30,954 bases of DNA, from assembly GCA_026419775.2 (NCBI GenBank), contig JAOPGA020001130.1:1-30954 (forward strand). The letters are read 5' to 3'. The position numbers and the translations under genes are program-made. This document shows positions 20,640-29,716 of the stretch, one piece after another (within the stretch, counting starts at the first letter, position 1; every line of letters starts with the position of its first letter). Below the pieces are notes generated by a model that was given only the letters and a program-made list of their open reading frames with translations, did not search any database and was not told the origin of the DNA. This stretch comes from Acrasis kona. Lineage: Eukaryota > Heterolobosea > Eutetramitea > Acrasida > Acrasidae.

Positions 20640-20970
20640 CAATCAATCCATAATGTTACATTACAAAATTAACATTATTAAATAGAATTTAAAAAACTAC
20701 GCAAAATGACAGTTTTAATTTAGATTAATAACTAGCTCATTTTTATAAAATTAAATTAATAATTAAAAAATTAAAAATAATTTAATTATTTAAAAAACAA
20801 CCAAATTTTTTAAAAAAAATATTTAATGTTATTATTTTTTTTACAATCCAATAGGCCTTTCTTGTATAAAATACTAAGAGTTAATTTTTATATTATAACA
20901 GTTGTTAAACACTTGATTGCTTTTTTTCATAACAAAGATTTATAAATGCTTGTTTTAACTGTTTGTTAAT
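20640..20970. other. AT-rich island
   Basis: The sequence is almost entirely A and T from about 20690 to 20840, made of TTAAT/AATTA words and A or T runs, with AT-rich flanks. No frame is coding-like. Such tracts can exclude nucleosomes, or may be simple decay in repeat-rich DNA. Confidence 0.5.
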
Positions 20971-20992
20971 TTCTGCTTTTAAAAATAAATTT

Positions 20993-21950
20993 TTATTTTG
21001 ATGTCAATGTTGCAGCTTTTTTGTCATGGTCCCTCGCAACTCCCACGACTCTTCCAATCAACCCAACCAAACTATCTTCGTCGCGGAATAAAGGATGGAT
21101 TCTTAGCCCTTTTAAAAGATCTTCTACCTTCTCCTTTGACATTTTCTGCTTTACAATAATGCTGTCAGGTTTCTCTTTTGCGTTTGGCATGTAATACTTT
21201 ACAAGGTTTAACTGTATCAGTTTGCAATACAATGGGATGGCCGTTGGCTTTTGTTTCTCTATAGCTAAGAAGGCATTGAATTCTTTGGACGGCACATTGT
21301 ATTTTTTGAAGTCAAATGTCAACTTCACAAATAGAGCCTCTACTTTATACAATCCCAATCTTTTTTCTTCATTCTTTACAAGCTCTTTGATCCTATGTAA
21401 GATTCCATGCTTAGAGCCACACTTTTCTTAAAGCAGTGTGTTCAAATTTGTAAGTTTCTTGATGGTGGCGTCCTTCTCAATTAATTGTTTGTCAAGACTC
21501 ACAATTTGATCTTTTAATGTTTGAACCTCATTATCCCTTGAGTCTTGTGAAGTAATAGTAGGAGGTAACGGTTCTTCTGTTCTCATTTTCTTTAACGGTT
21601 GCTCATCCTCATGTTGCTTATCCTCCTCCCTTTGTCTTTGTAGGTTTTGAACAATTGCTTGTGGGGCTGTATGCACAGGTTGTTCAGGTTCTTGTAAATG
21701 CAGAACAACTTGGTCTTTTTCTAATCGGCGGAAAAAGTGGTGGTCAACACCAATTTTTCAGAATTCAGTAGACACTACCGGAACAAATTTAACTTTATGT
21801 TTATCACCAATAAAATTCCACCAGTGGCAAGCAGGGTAATCATAATATAGTGATAGACACTGGTGGTCGTCGCTGATTGTTATGAAGCTTTTGGGTGTTG
21901 GAATGGCGTAGAATGAAGCAGCAAGAAAATTGATTTCAAGATAATTAATT
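20993..21950 (-). pseudogene. Decayed gene of unknown family with a coiled-coil middle
   Basis: Coding-like minus-strand sequence extends across about 950 bp in one frame, interrupted by a couple of stops. Reading from high to low coordinate: an aromatic-rich start (FYAIPTPKSFITISDDHQ, then CHWWNFIGDKHKVKFVP), a Gln/Glu-rich coiled-coil stretch with a basic cluster (PLKKMRTEEP), and a C-terminal domain (GLYKVEALFVKLTFDF to VKQKMSKEKVEDLLKGLRIH). The open parts are 21428-21676 and 20993-21427. The preserved frame suggests recent loss of function, or a multicopy gene with intact copies elsewhere. The family is not recognised. Confidence 0.4.
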
Positions 21951-22579
21951 TATTTGTGAACATCAGACTTTTGCGAATCTTCATCTCTAACTGGATTGCC
22001 CAGACCCTTGGTTTGGTGATCCTTGAGAACCTTCTCCATTTCTTCTGGGGTCATTCCAAACTTCCCTGCAACATCCTCCATCTCATTAGTCTTGGCCTCA
22101 TTCTTTGCCTGTCTCTTCTTTCCTTCATTGTATCGTTAATGTTTTTTTTCACGGCTGGATTGAAAGAGCCGTCTTGATGAATTAACATCCCATACTTTCT
22201 CTTTATTCCAAGCATTACTTTATTGCAATAGCTCTCATGTTTTCGTCTTTGGCAATTGCTTTTTTTACTGTTGAAAAATCATGATTCATCTCCGTCTTCG
22301 TTCTTCTTCCTCTTCTTCTAAGCTTTATAAGTGAAAATTTAGTTTAAAATCTTACTAGAGAAGACATCACGCACTTTATTTTCAAGGATCTGCTTTTTTG
22401 TCACGCTCACCCAGTTTGGACTCTTTACTATGAGTGTTTNGTTTTCTTTGTAGTAGGAACCATGACACGTTCTCTTTTATAATGGCCTGTTGACCGACAC
22501 AGTTCACTGAACATCTTTTACAAAAAAACAGAAAATAGAGTCTTCCGTCATCATCAAACACTTTGTGGATTTTTGACAA
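21951..22579 (-). pseudogene. Fragmented minus-strand gene, unknown
   Basis: Three coding-like pieces lie in different frames: about 22382-22579 (KVFDDDGRLYFLFFCKRCSV, with a CxxC pair and a later Cys), about 22130-22250 (KVMLGIKRKYGMLIHQDGS) and about 21955-22125 (KFGMTPEEMEKVLKDHQTKG). All point the same way, so they may be one broken gene or exons whose splice sites I could not place. An N lies at 22440. The family is not recognised. Confidence 0.3.
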
Positions 22580-23130
22580 AACATTCTTATTTAAATTGAA
22601 CTACACTTATTGAATGTTTGGTAGATTTATGTGCCCATGGAAGTAACCATCCATCGGCCAAAAGCAGTATTTAGATGGCTTAAATTGAATGTATTAAAAT
22701 AAGAAGTGCGATGGATTAGTATTCAGAGTCAGTGGGAACGAATTTGTGTGTATGAAATGCAAGAACCCGTGATTTTAAAAGTGGCACTTAATTGTAGTGC
22801 GAGGGCACTAAATTGTGCATTTTAGTGGTTAAAATAAAGTGGGTCAAAAAAGCCGTCCCACAAGCATCGAAAAGGGCACTAAAAGTGGCACTGTTACACA
22901 ATAAAGATGAGATCGAATTGTTTTTACTTCGCGCTATTGGCCACCAACAACACACCAACAGCAACAGAAAAAAATGTGATTTTAGTGGCAATAAATACGA
23001 TTTTATTTGTTCAATACTTTGTTTTATTATCCAAGTAAGCATGTGTGAGTATGATGACAGATCCAACTGTGACTACAGCAGTGGTAGTGACGATTCTGGG
23101 CTAGAGGTTCCAACTTTGTTTATAAGATAC
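22580..23130. other. Spacer with short GGCACTAAA/GTGGCACT repeats
   Basis: GTGGCACT and GGGCACTAAA words recur between about 22780 and 22990, mixed with TTTTAGTGG. A plus-strand open frame (22813-23142) crosses these words and enters the LTR, so I do not call it a gene. Nothing else is supported. Confidence 0.4.
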
Positions 23131-23344
23131 TGTAATGAATAATCGTATAAGTTGTATAGTGATTATGTTATGTATAATAGTACACAGTATTACACGATCA
23201 ATAAGCTTAGTTTATTTGTTCACAATTCATTCCTTTTATACCGTGCCGAGTTTCACCAGGAACTGCTCTATGCACATGCATTCCTGAATTGAACTTCAAA
23301 ATGTTATTGTAACTCATTAACTGATTACAACACTCCCGACAACA
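23131..23344 (-). repeat. Probable 3' LTR of the Ty3/Gypsy element
   Basis: Read on the minus strand, the 214-bp segment begins TGTTGTCGGGAG and ends ATTACA, so the ends are TGT...ACA. It carries a TATAAAAGG promoter box (23232-23240) and an AATAAA signal (23211-23216) in the right order for U3-R-U5. It lies downstream of integrase, where a 3' LTR is expected. No partner LTR is seen in this window, so the ends are inferred. Confidence 0.5.
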
Positions 23345-23360
23345 TAAGACAAATGAACTT

Positions 23361-23600
23361 AATCTCTGTTAGGACGTAGGGCGATGCTAGGTAATCGTAC
23401 CCTCGTAAGAACCTCTAGTTAGGACGTAGGGTGGAGCTAGGTATCCATACCCTCGTAATAAGATTTTATGTATCTTGAACCTCTAATTAGGACGTANGGT
23501 GGAGCTAGGTATCCAAACCCTCGTAAAACCTCACATCTGTGCAGGACGTAGGGAAACCAACTATAATGGTGAAAACCCTTGTAACTACAAGTCACCTCTG
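23361..23600. repeat. Tandem TAGGACGTAGGG repeats between pol and LTR
   Basis: The unit TAGGACGTAGGGTGGAGCTA, followed by a tract ending ACCCTCGTAA, starts at about 23370, 23420, 23488 and, in a degenerate form, 23542. Each unit has GGGT and ACCC arms that could form a small stem. One copy has an N at 23497. The array lies in the untranslated 3' part of the retroelement. Confidence 0.7.
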
Positions 23601-26600
23601 TAACTGTAGGGTTAGTCTTTAACCGAGACTACAAATATTTATTAGGCTTCTGTATAACACGTTTGGCCTTTCTTAAAGCTATTGAATCTTCTTCACTACC
23701 AGTGATTTGATTCCTCGCTTTCTTCAGTATTTCGAATGATTTATCCTTTTGATTATCAATACCTGTTTCGTCAGTATCATCTTTATCACTGAACTCCTCC
23801 TGGTACTGTGGTCTGTTTAACAATGTCTGACCATCATTGAGTTTGACTCTCTTGAGATAATTTGCTGGTGCTCTGATATTATCCTCGACATTACTCTTGA
23901 TAATATATTCTCCATTGATGTCAGTTTCCTTGACAACTTCATAAGGTCCTTCGTAAACTGGTTCACCTTTACGTTTCTTTAGATCCCGTAACATCACAGT
24001 CTCTCCGGGTTTGTATACATCTGTCTTCTTAAGGTATTTTTGCTTCTTATGTGCGTTCATACTCATCTTGTATAACAAATTTGGAACAATATCTTTATGT
24101 GTAGCCCAGAACTCTGTCATCTTCTTTCGATCTCTTTCCATTGATTTCTCATCGTCTGCTGAAGGTGATGAGAGATTGAAAGGTCCTCTTCCAAACATAA
24201 GTGAAAACGGTGTCGCCATTAATTCTGAGTGGATTCTGCTGTTCATAGCAAACATGCATGCTGGTACAAGGTCCTCCCAATACTCGTTGTATGTCTTGTG
24301 TTTCAACTCTAAACTCAGTTTCAACAACAAGGTACGAATAGTTTTGTTGTGGCTTTCTACTAAACCGTTTGCATGGTGATTATATGCGATCACTCTATTG
24401 TGAGTAGTACCTGCTACTTTACAAACTTCTTCGATTGCTGAATTGATGAATTCTTTTCCGTTGTCTGACTTGATTGTTTGAGGAAAACCAAATGTCATGA
24501 ACGTATTGATTATCTCTCTTGATANTACTTCTTTTGTCTTTTCAATAATAGGTTTCAACCATACAAATCTTGAAAACTTGTCTACTATAACTAACAATAA
24601 TTTGTAACCTTTATGACTCTCTGGTATCTCCATAAGATCTATGTGTATATGTTCGCCTGGCATACAGAATATAGGTTCTTTCAATGGAGCATATCCAATA
24701 CGGTGATTATTAACTCTCTGACAAATCTCACACTTCTTGACGTAGTTCAAACACTTTTTGAAAAGATTTTTGATCTTGTGTTCTGGATGATTCATGCGTA
24801 TGTAATTATGCATCCCTCCAGCGCCCCAATGGCCTAGATGCGATTCGTCTAGTAATCTCTCTTCTTCGTCAGTAGATGTGGCAATTCTGTTCAATCTGGA
24901 TAACAAATCTGGTAAAACGTTAAGTTCACCCTTGATGTGGTACACTTTGAAACTGTATTCCGAAATCGTAGCGATCCATCCTGCTAACGTTGAATTCTTG
25001 AAGTTTGGCTGTTGTTACGCAGTGATCACATCTGTTAATGCTTTGCTGTCTGTATGTAGCTTAAAATGTCTTCCTAATAGATAATGTCTGTAATAATTGA
25101 TATGAACAACAATAGACAGTAATTCCTTCTTTGGAATTGAATACAAAACTTCATTCTTGCTCAACACTCTTGAATGGAACCCTAGATACCTCTTTTCACC
25201 GTTCACTCTTTGGAACAAAGTACCTCCTATTCCGGTGTCACTAGCATCTGTCTCTAATTCTAACGGTATGTCTGGTAACGGATAATNTAGGAACGGAACA
25301 TTTGTGACTAAACAATCGTAGATCTTGATGTACGCTTCCTCTAACTCAGGATAGTCGTTCCAACGAAATGACTTCTCTCGTCTAGCCATGATAGGATACA
25401 ATAAGTCACTAGCGTGTGGTATAAATCTTCTGAAGAAATTGATGATTCCACAAAATCTTTATACTTGCTTCCTAGTTCCAGGTCTTGTCCAACTCATCAT
25501 GTTACATAACTTGTCCATGTTTGGTCTCATACTGGCTTGCTCAATCCAAAATCCTAAAAGTGGAACTTTAGTGGCAAAGAAATTACACTTGGCTGGCTGA
25601 ATTGTAAGATTGACTGATGTTAGAGCATTCAACACATTCTGCACATGTTTAACATGTTCCTCCATTGTTTTGCTATAAATGATTATATCGTCAATATGGT
25701 TGCAAGCATATTCTGCTAACCCATTAGCTTGTAACAATGCTTTTATCATCCTCTGAAATATAGACGGAATGTGTTTTAACCCTAAAGGTGCTGTTATAAA
25801 ACGATATTGCTTACCTAAACAAGTGAATGCTGTAATCGACTTGTCCTGTTGACGTAGACAAATCTGATGATATGCTGACTTTAAATCAAGTTTGGAAAAT
25901 ACATGCCCCTGAGGAACTAACTTTCTTGAACACCTCGTCTATCTCAGGAACATCATTTGTATCATCAACGATAAGTTTGTTGATTGGAATAAAATTGAAT
26001 ACAAATCTAGGTTTTCNTTTCATTATCAAAAACTAATTCGTATTGAATAGACCCATGTCTAATTCTTCCTTCGTCTTGGCTGAATCTAAATCTATCATCT
26101 CTTTCACTACTTTGTCCTTTACCCATTCTTTCATTACCTCGTGAAATTTCATCTCAGCTTCTAGTGGGTGATATGATCTCGACCAACAACCTTTCTTTCT
26201 TGATGCTTCATCTGCGAACTGTATTGCGATAGTCCCAATGGTGCTGTGCTTGTCAATAGTAGCTGCGTTGTCCTCTATAAACTTGGCAACGTACTCCATA
26301 TATTTCTGTGCCTCTGGATGGTATTGAACACCTTTGGCTTCTTTCTCATAATCCCTTGATAAAATCTCATCGATTGGTGTGGGTTGAAAGTTCTTCAAAA
26401 AGTCTTCTACTGTCTGTTGCGAAATATCCGGTAACATATCATAGATATCAGTGATACGTAATATTCTATATAAAGGTCTTCCGAATATCACGTCTTTGTC
26501 TAACTGGGGTAACACCACGAATGTGTGATCTAACTTGACATCTTTGTACTCCAGTTGTAACCTTGCGGTATGACATTTAATTCGTCGTTTATCTGGAAAT

Positions 26601-26638
26601 ATAACACAAACATTGGCATTCTTATTAACATATATCAA

Positions 26639-26864
26639 GTATTTTGAAACTCTTTTACTAGATAAATTATATAAAACAGTGTTAGGAAATTGTATTTCTC
26701 AACTGTGGAATTGTCATTTGCTATTTTGTCAATTGTCGATTTTATCTAAGAGCACTTATATGATTTGACAATTATCGATAAATTTTAAAAAAGTCGAAAA
26801 GTTTGGTACGAATTATGATTTTATAAAGCAACATCTCGAACGGTCATCAAAATACAATACAGTT
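26639..26864. other. Spacer between retroelement and DNA transposon
   Basis: This AT-rich 226-bp stretch has no coding frame. Words of the type TTGTCAATTGTCGAT and TTGACAATTATCGAT occur in opposite senses around 26720-26785, an imperfect inverted repeat that might mark a transposon end. Confidence 0.35.
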
Positions 26865-27671
26865 CTATAATCCAAGAAGTGACACCTCTTTCTCTATCAT
26901 CTCTTCAACTCTTTTGTCTAAACTAACGAAGTGCCCAAGCTTCCTCTTCATATTATACAAGCCTCCACACACAAGCATACAACCAGCAAGAAGGGAGTGG
27001 CAGTGTCTAAATTTACCGGAAATGGATTTGCAATGCTTCATGAACCTATTGACATGCTCAATGCTCTTCTGCTCTGCGTAGCTCACTTTATAAAAGAATT
27101 TCCTCTCTTTGGTTTTTCTCTCATGTGCTTCTAATCCAGCAACTACGTAATCTACATTTTGATATCCAGGATCACCAAGGGCAAAGTTATCTCCTACTAT
27201 TTCCTCAAATGATTGGTTGTTCCTAGCACATGTACTATCAACATTGTGGCCCAGGTAATTGACAGACATTGCACTGATCATATTATCAAAATCCATAAGA
27301 ACATGGCAAGATACAAAATGTCCCAATTTGTCATGACGATAATACAAATGTTGACTAGATACAGGTTTATCAACATAGTTCGGTGTAGCATCAATTATGT
27401 ATTTGATGAGGGTGCACAAAGATGATGTTTTCTCTGATGAATATATATGCTTGATATAGGTTACAAAATATTCCACAAGGATAGGCATAGTCTCCTCGAT
27501 TACTATTGATATATAACCTTCGCTCACTTGGAATCTCTCGGAAAGTGATTTGTACATTTCGTAACACACAATAAATCTCATTGTTAAAAGTACTCTGTTC
27601 TCGAATGACATTCCTGTATATTTTGTTTTGGGGTTTCCTACAATATCGCGAAGCACTATTTCCGTGTTCAT
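26865..27671 (-). CDS. PIF/Harbinger-like DDE transposase (DDE_Tnp_4 type)
   Basis: Open frame of 268 residues from ATG at 27671. An N-terminal helix-turn-helix (FENRVLLTMRFIV to VSEGYISIVIEET) is followed by the catalytic core: first Asp in IDATPNYVDKP, the YYRHDKLGHFVS segment equal to the YYSGKKKRH block, GHNVDS, second Asp in LGDPGYQNV, and the Glu region in EQKSIEHVNRFMK. This order fits HARBI/ISL2EU-type transposases, which cut and paste DNA. It is shorter than the usual 350-400 residues, mainly at the N terminus. Its ATG overlaps the stop of the upstream frame as ATGA. All three acidic positions are present, so it may be intact. Confidence 0.8.
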   Translation of the reverse strand: MNTEIVLRDIVGNPKTKYTGMSFENRVLLTMRFIVCYEMYKSLSERFQVSEGYISIVIEETMPILVEYFVTYIKHIYSSEKTSSLCTLIKYIIDATPNYVDKPVSSQHLYYRHDKLGHFVSCHVLMDFDNMISAMSVNYLGHNVDSTCARNNQSFEEIVGDNFALGDPGYQNVDYVVAGLEAHERKTKERKFFYKVSYAEQKSIEHVNRFMKHCKSISGKFRHCHSLLAGCMLVCGGLYNMKRKLGHFVSLDKRVEEMIEKEVSLLGL

Positions 27672-28843
27672 TGTAATGGCTCATCATCCATCGTATCCAT
27701 GTTGGCATCATTGGGGTCTAACACATCACTCAACTCCTGTACATTCTGTGTGTGACGCGAAGCGTCACACGTACCAAGAGCACTCCGTGCGCTATAAGAA
27801 TTGGTGTTAGTAACATCTCCAGTGAGGTTGACTGGTGCCATGTGATTTTGGGCACTGCTCTCCGAGTCAGTGGCCATGGAACTAGTTGGTGGTGGATGTG
27901 GGCTTTGGTTTTGCCTTTGGGGTTCTGGTTGGGCCCCTCCTGCTTTGGCAAATAATTTTGACCAGTACTTTTTATTCTTTTCCTTCTCTTTTTCCTTTAG
28001 ATATTTCCGTCTTTTATTGGGATGGAATTGGAGGTAATTCAGATCAGGATCGGTCAAGGCTTGTGTAGCTTTTCGCTTTTTCGAATGCTTCGGATCAGTT
28101 GCAGTATTGGATGCATCTGCCGGTAATGGGCGTTCCATGCCCTGTTCATTTAAATCATTCGGTTCCTGTAAATCATCNAAAATGTTTGCTGCTATTGGTT
28201 CTAATTGTTGAGCAGCATCATCATCTTGAATCTCTTCAATGACAATCGATGGTATTTCGACTGCCGGCAAAGGAACTCTGTACAAGCCTGGTGCTGTATT
28301 GCAAACTGGTGCATATATCAGCGGGTGAATTGTGTCAAACACGAGTGGNGTTAATAACGCAGGAGGGGTGACGATCGGTCGCAGGTACTCGTGAATTGAC
28401 CTTTGATCACTGTTTCGAAGTTGGTTATGAAACTCACTAGATAACGCAACTCCATGCTCCTTCTGCAGCGCCTTTATTATTCTCTGTGCAGCGAACGTAG
28501 TTCGTTGCTTGTGCTTGTCACTATAAAATCCAACAGTCCGTGCAAAGCATTTTTTGGTTAGATATAGACGCTGAGGGTATGGTAATAAGAACCAATTTGG
28601 ATGACTTCTCAACAGTCTAACACGCACTTGCTGAATTATTTCAAGAACATTCGGTAACCGCATATTAGAGATGATTACTCTATCCATCATGACTGGCGGA
28701 ATGTCATATATAATGGAGAAATATTTCAAAATGTTCCTGTATGGTATTGACGGTGACGTAAAGTGGAGTATACAAAGGACTGGTACCTTTGGCTTTTCGG
28801 TCCAATTGAACGATGTTTTCGCTCTGGCCTTCTCAACGTTCAT
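27668..28843 (-). CDS. First frame of the Harbinger-like element, unknown accessory protein
   Basis: Open frame of 391 residues ending in TGA that shares bases with the transposase ATG. Residues 1-165 look folded (NWTEKPKVPVLCILHF, PYPQRLYLTKKC, RTTFAAQRIIKALQKEHG). The middle is acidic and Pro-rich. Residues about 250-300 are strongly basic with nuclear-signal-like KKRKATQ and PNKRRKYLKEKEKEKNKK. The last 90 residues are polar and disordered, ending MDDEPLQ. Harbinger elements normally carry a second, Myb-like DNA-binding protein; this may fill that place, but I cannot see clear Myb tryptophans. It holds one GNA hairpin in its coding sequence and Ns at 28178 and 28349. Confidence 0.65.
   Translation of the reverse strand: MNVEKARAKTSFNWTEKPKVPVLCILHFTSPSIPYRNILKYFSIIYDIPPVMMDRVIISNMRLPNVLEIIQQVRVRLLRSHPNWFLLPYPQRLYLTKKCFARTVGFYSDKHKQRTTFAAQRIIKALQKEHGVALSSEFHNQLRNSDQRSIHEYLRPIVTPPALLXPLVFDTIHPLIYAPVCNTAPGLYRVPLPAVEIPSIVIEEIQDDDAAQQLEPIAANIXDDLQEPNDLNEQGMERPLPADASNTATDPKHSKKRKATQALTDPDLNYLQFHPNKRRKYLKEKEKEKNKKYWSKLFAKAGGAQPEPQRQNQSPHPPPTSSMATDSESSAQNHMAPVNLTGDVTNTNSYSARSALGTCDASRHTQNVQELSDVLDPNDANMDTMDDEPLQ
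27750..27770. repeat. 9-bp GAA-triloop hairpin inside coding sequence
   Basis: GTGTGACGC and GCGTCACAC are exact reverse complements around GAA. The core is GCGAAGC, known from physical studies as an unusually stable DNA mini-hairpin. It encodes CDASRH in the accessory protein on the minus strand. Confidence 0.85.
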
Positions 28844-29109
28844 CTTGTAAGGGGTTGGGTTTCATAAATCACAACGACTGCGATCCTTCATTAAAACGTT
28901 CTTTTGCGAAGCGCGAAGCGCTGAGCCAGTAAAGTAACAAATCAATTAACAAAAACTGACCTCTGTTTCAACTAGCAGGCAACTAGTCTCGTCAGACGCG
29001 TTACAGAGTTTTTATTTGTGAAAAAGTTACAAAAATCGGTCAACTATCATCAACTCAGGAATGATGCGGTTGTAATGTAAGTTGCCATTTGGGTAATAGG
29101 AGTCTGGCA
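28844..29109. other. 5' flank of the Harbinger-like element
   Basis: Besides the double hairpin there is CAACTAG repeated directly (near 28975-28993), which also gives an ACTAG/CTAGT foldback. No terminal inverted repeat matching the other side of the transposon could be found, so the element's outer ends are unknown. Confidence 0.35.
28906..28922. repeat. Double GCGAAGC hairpin upstream of the element's first frame
   Basis: Two GCGAAGC words stand side by side (28906-28912 and 28913-28919). The second extends to AGCGC/GCGCT around GAA (28910-28922). They lie 60-80 bp upstream of the ATG at 28843, in its probable 5' leader. Confidence 0.75.
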
Positions 29110-29236
29110 GGGTTTCCTACAATAACGCGAACGAAGTGAGCGATGGTTGTGAGACTTGTGGTGAAGAGAGTGTTAGACTTTGTCGGAGCGATAGCGACTA
29201 GTGAAGTGAACTCTTAATTTCTAGATAAAAATCCAA

Positions 29237-29251
29237 ATCGCCGCAGGCGAT
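29237..29251. repeat. 6-bp GCA-triloop hairpin
   Basis: ATCGCC and GGCGAT are exact reverse complements around GCA, again closed by a C-G pair. Confidence 0.8.
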
Positions 29252-29307
29252 CCAGTTGACAGAGTCTTTATTGTAATATACACGTGTGTTCTCTTCAAAA
29301 AAAAAAA

Positions 29308-29324
29308 CAACTGCGTAGCAGTTG
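29308..29324. repeat. 7-bp GTA-triloop hairpin
   Basis: CAACTGC and GCAGTTG are exact reverse complements around GTA, closed by C-G. It follows an A run (29297-29307). Confidence 0.8.
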
Positions 29325-29357
29325 GAAAAATAAACCAATACATTCATTATATTATGG

Positions 29358-29380
29358 GTGACAGTGCGAAGCACTGTCAC
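29358..29380. repeat. 10-bp GAA-triloop hairpin
   Basis: GTGACAGTGC and GCACTGTCAC are exact reverse complements around GAA. It lies where the second copy of the transposase start is interrupted. Confidence 0.85.
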
Positions 29381-29431
29381 TGTGTTAACTATAATGTCCT
29401 CTCATCCGTCATATCCATTTTCGAACCTTCT

Positions 29432-29716
29432 TCTTGTAACTCCTCACATCACAGGTATCACGATTATTAACCAAAATACTAAATTTAGTGAATTGTATGT
29501 TTAGCCAACCATAAATTAGACAAATTAAGAGGGATGCGGGAGGGTGGTAAATAATTAGCAAGGTATAGCAGCAATAACTACTACCTACGCAAGACAGTGG
29601 GTAAGGTAGAATAAATTGAGAGCAAATAAGATTTCAAACACAAAAGAAAATGAACATGTAAAATAAATAATTTTCATTGTATTCAATCTTGGTTTAAGAG
29701 CATTTAGAAAAAAACT
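29432..29716. other. Spacer, no gene seen
   Basis: AT-rich sequence with a 12-bp palindrome ACTAAATTTAGT (29478-29489) and a purine-rich stretch near 29530-29550. No coding frame. Confidence 0.4.

Larger units (their letters stand above)
23131..26638 (-). mobile_element. Broken Ty3/Gypsy LTR retrotransposon
   Basis: The fossil reads on the minus strand. Parts from its 5' side: the end of the protease region and linker (about 26.0-26.64 kb), reverse transcriptase (about 25.45-26.0 kb, IDDIIIYS catalytic box), RNase H (about 25.0-25.4 kb, ETDASDTGIGG) and integrase (about 23.6-24.95 kb: HHCC zinc finger, DDE core with DKFSRFVWL and SDNGKEF, GPYEVV motif). No chromodomain is seen. The RT-RNase H-integrase order is that of Metaviridae. 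The gag region, the start of protease and the 5' LTR are absent, replaced on that side by a DNA transposon region. The copy is broken in about four places. Long open stretches suggest a fairly young insertion. Confidence 0.88.
29110..29431 (-). mobile_element. Rearranged second copy of the Harbinger-like element junction
   Basis: The stretch about 29366-29431 aligns with 27648-27705, the end of the accessory frame and start of the transposase: shared GCGAAGCACT, GTGTT, TAATG, TCATCC and TATCCAT words in order, and a like C terminus (KMDMTDERTL versus NMDTMDDEPLQ). The stretch 29110-29131 matches 27631-27652 (GGGTTTCCTACAATA, then CGCGAA). In the first copy these two blocks are adjacent. Here they are about 235 bp apart, separated by hairpin-rich DNA. 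The start codon is not kept, so this copy is not functional. Confidence 0.6.

Noticed and set aside
22813-23142. Plus-strand frame of 109 residues
   Set aside because: It crosses short repeats and runs into the probable LTR; the sequence resembles no family and its ATG lies among the repeats.
23370-23560. CRISPR-like array
   Set aside because: The units are unevenly spaced, the spacers are parts of the repeat itself, and the setting is a eukaryotic retroelement.
26720-26785. Terminal inverted repeat of the Harbinger-like element
   Set aside because: The TTGTCAAT/TTGACAAT words fold on themselves locally and have no clear partner beyond 28.84 kb, so the element's ends remain undefined.
29198-29380. 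Minus-strand frame of 60 residues
   Set aside because: It lies in the hairpin-rich insertion in the second transposon copy; the frame is a by-product of the homologous start and has no ATG of its own kept.
29478-29489. ACTAAATTTAGT palindrome as a binding site
   Set aside because: It is short and AT-only apart from two bases, and is expected by chance in DNA this AT-rich.
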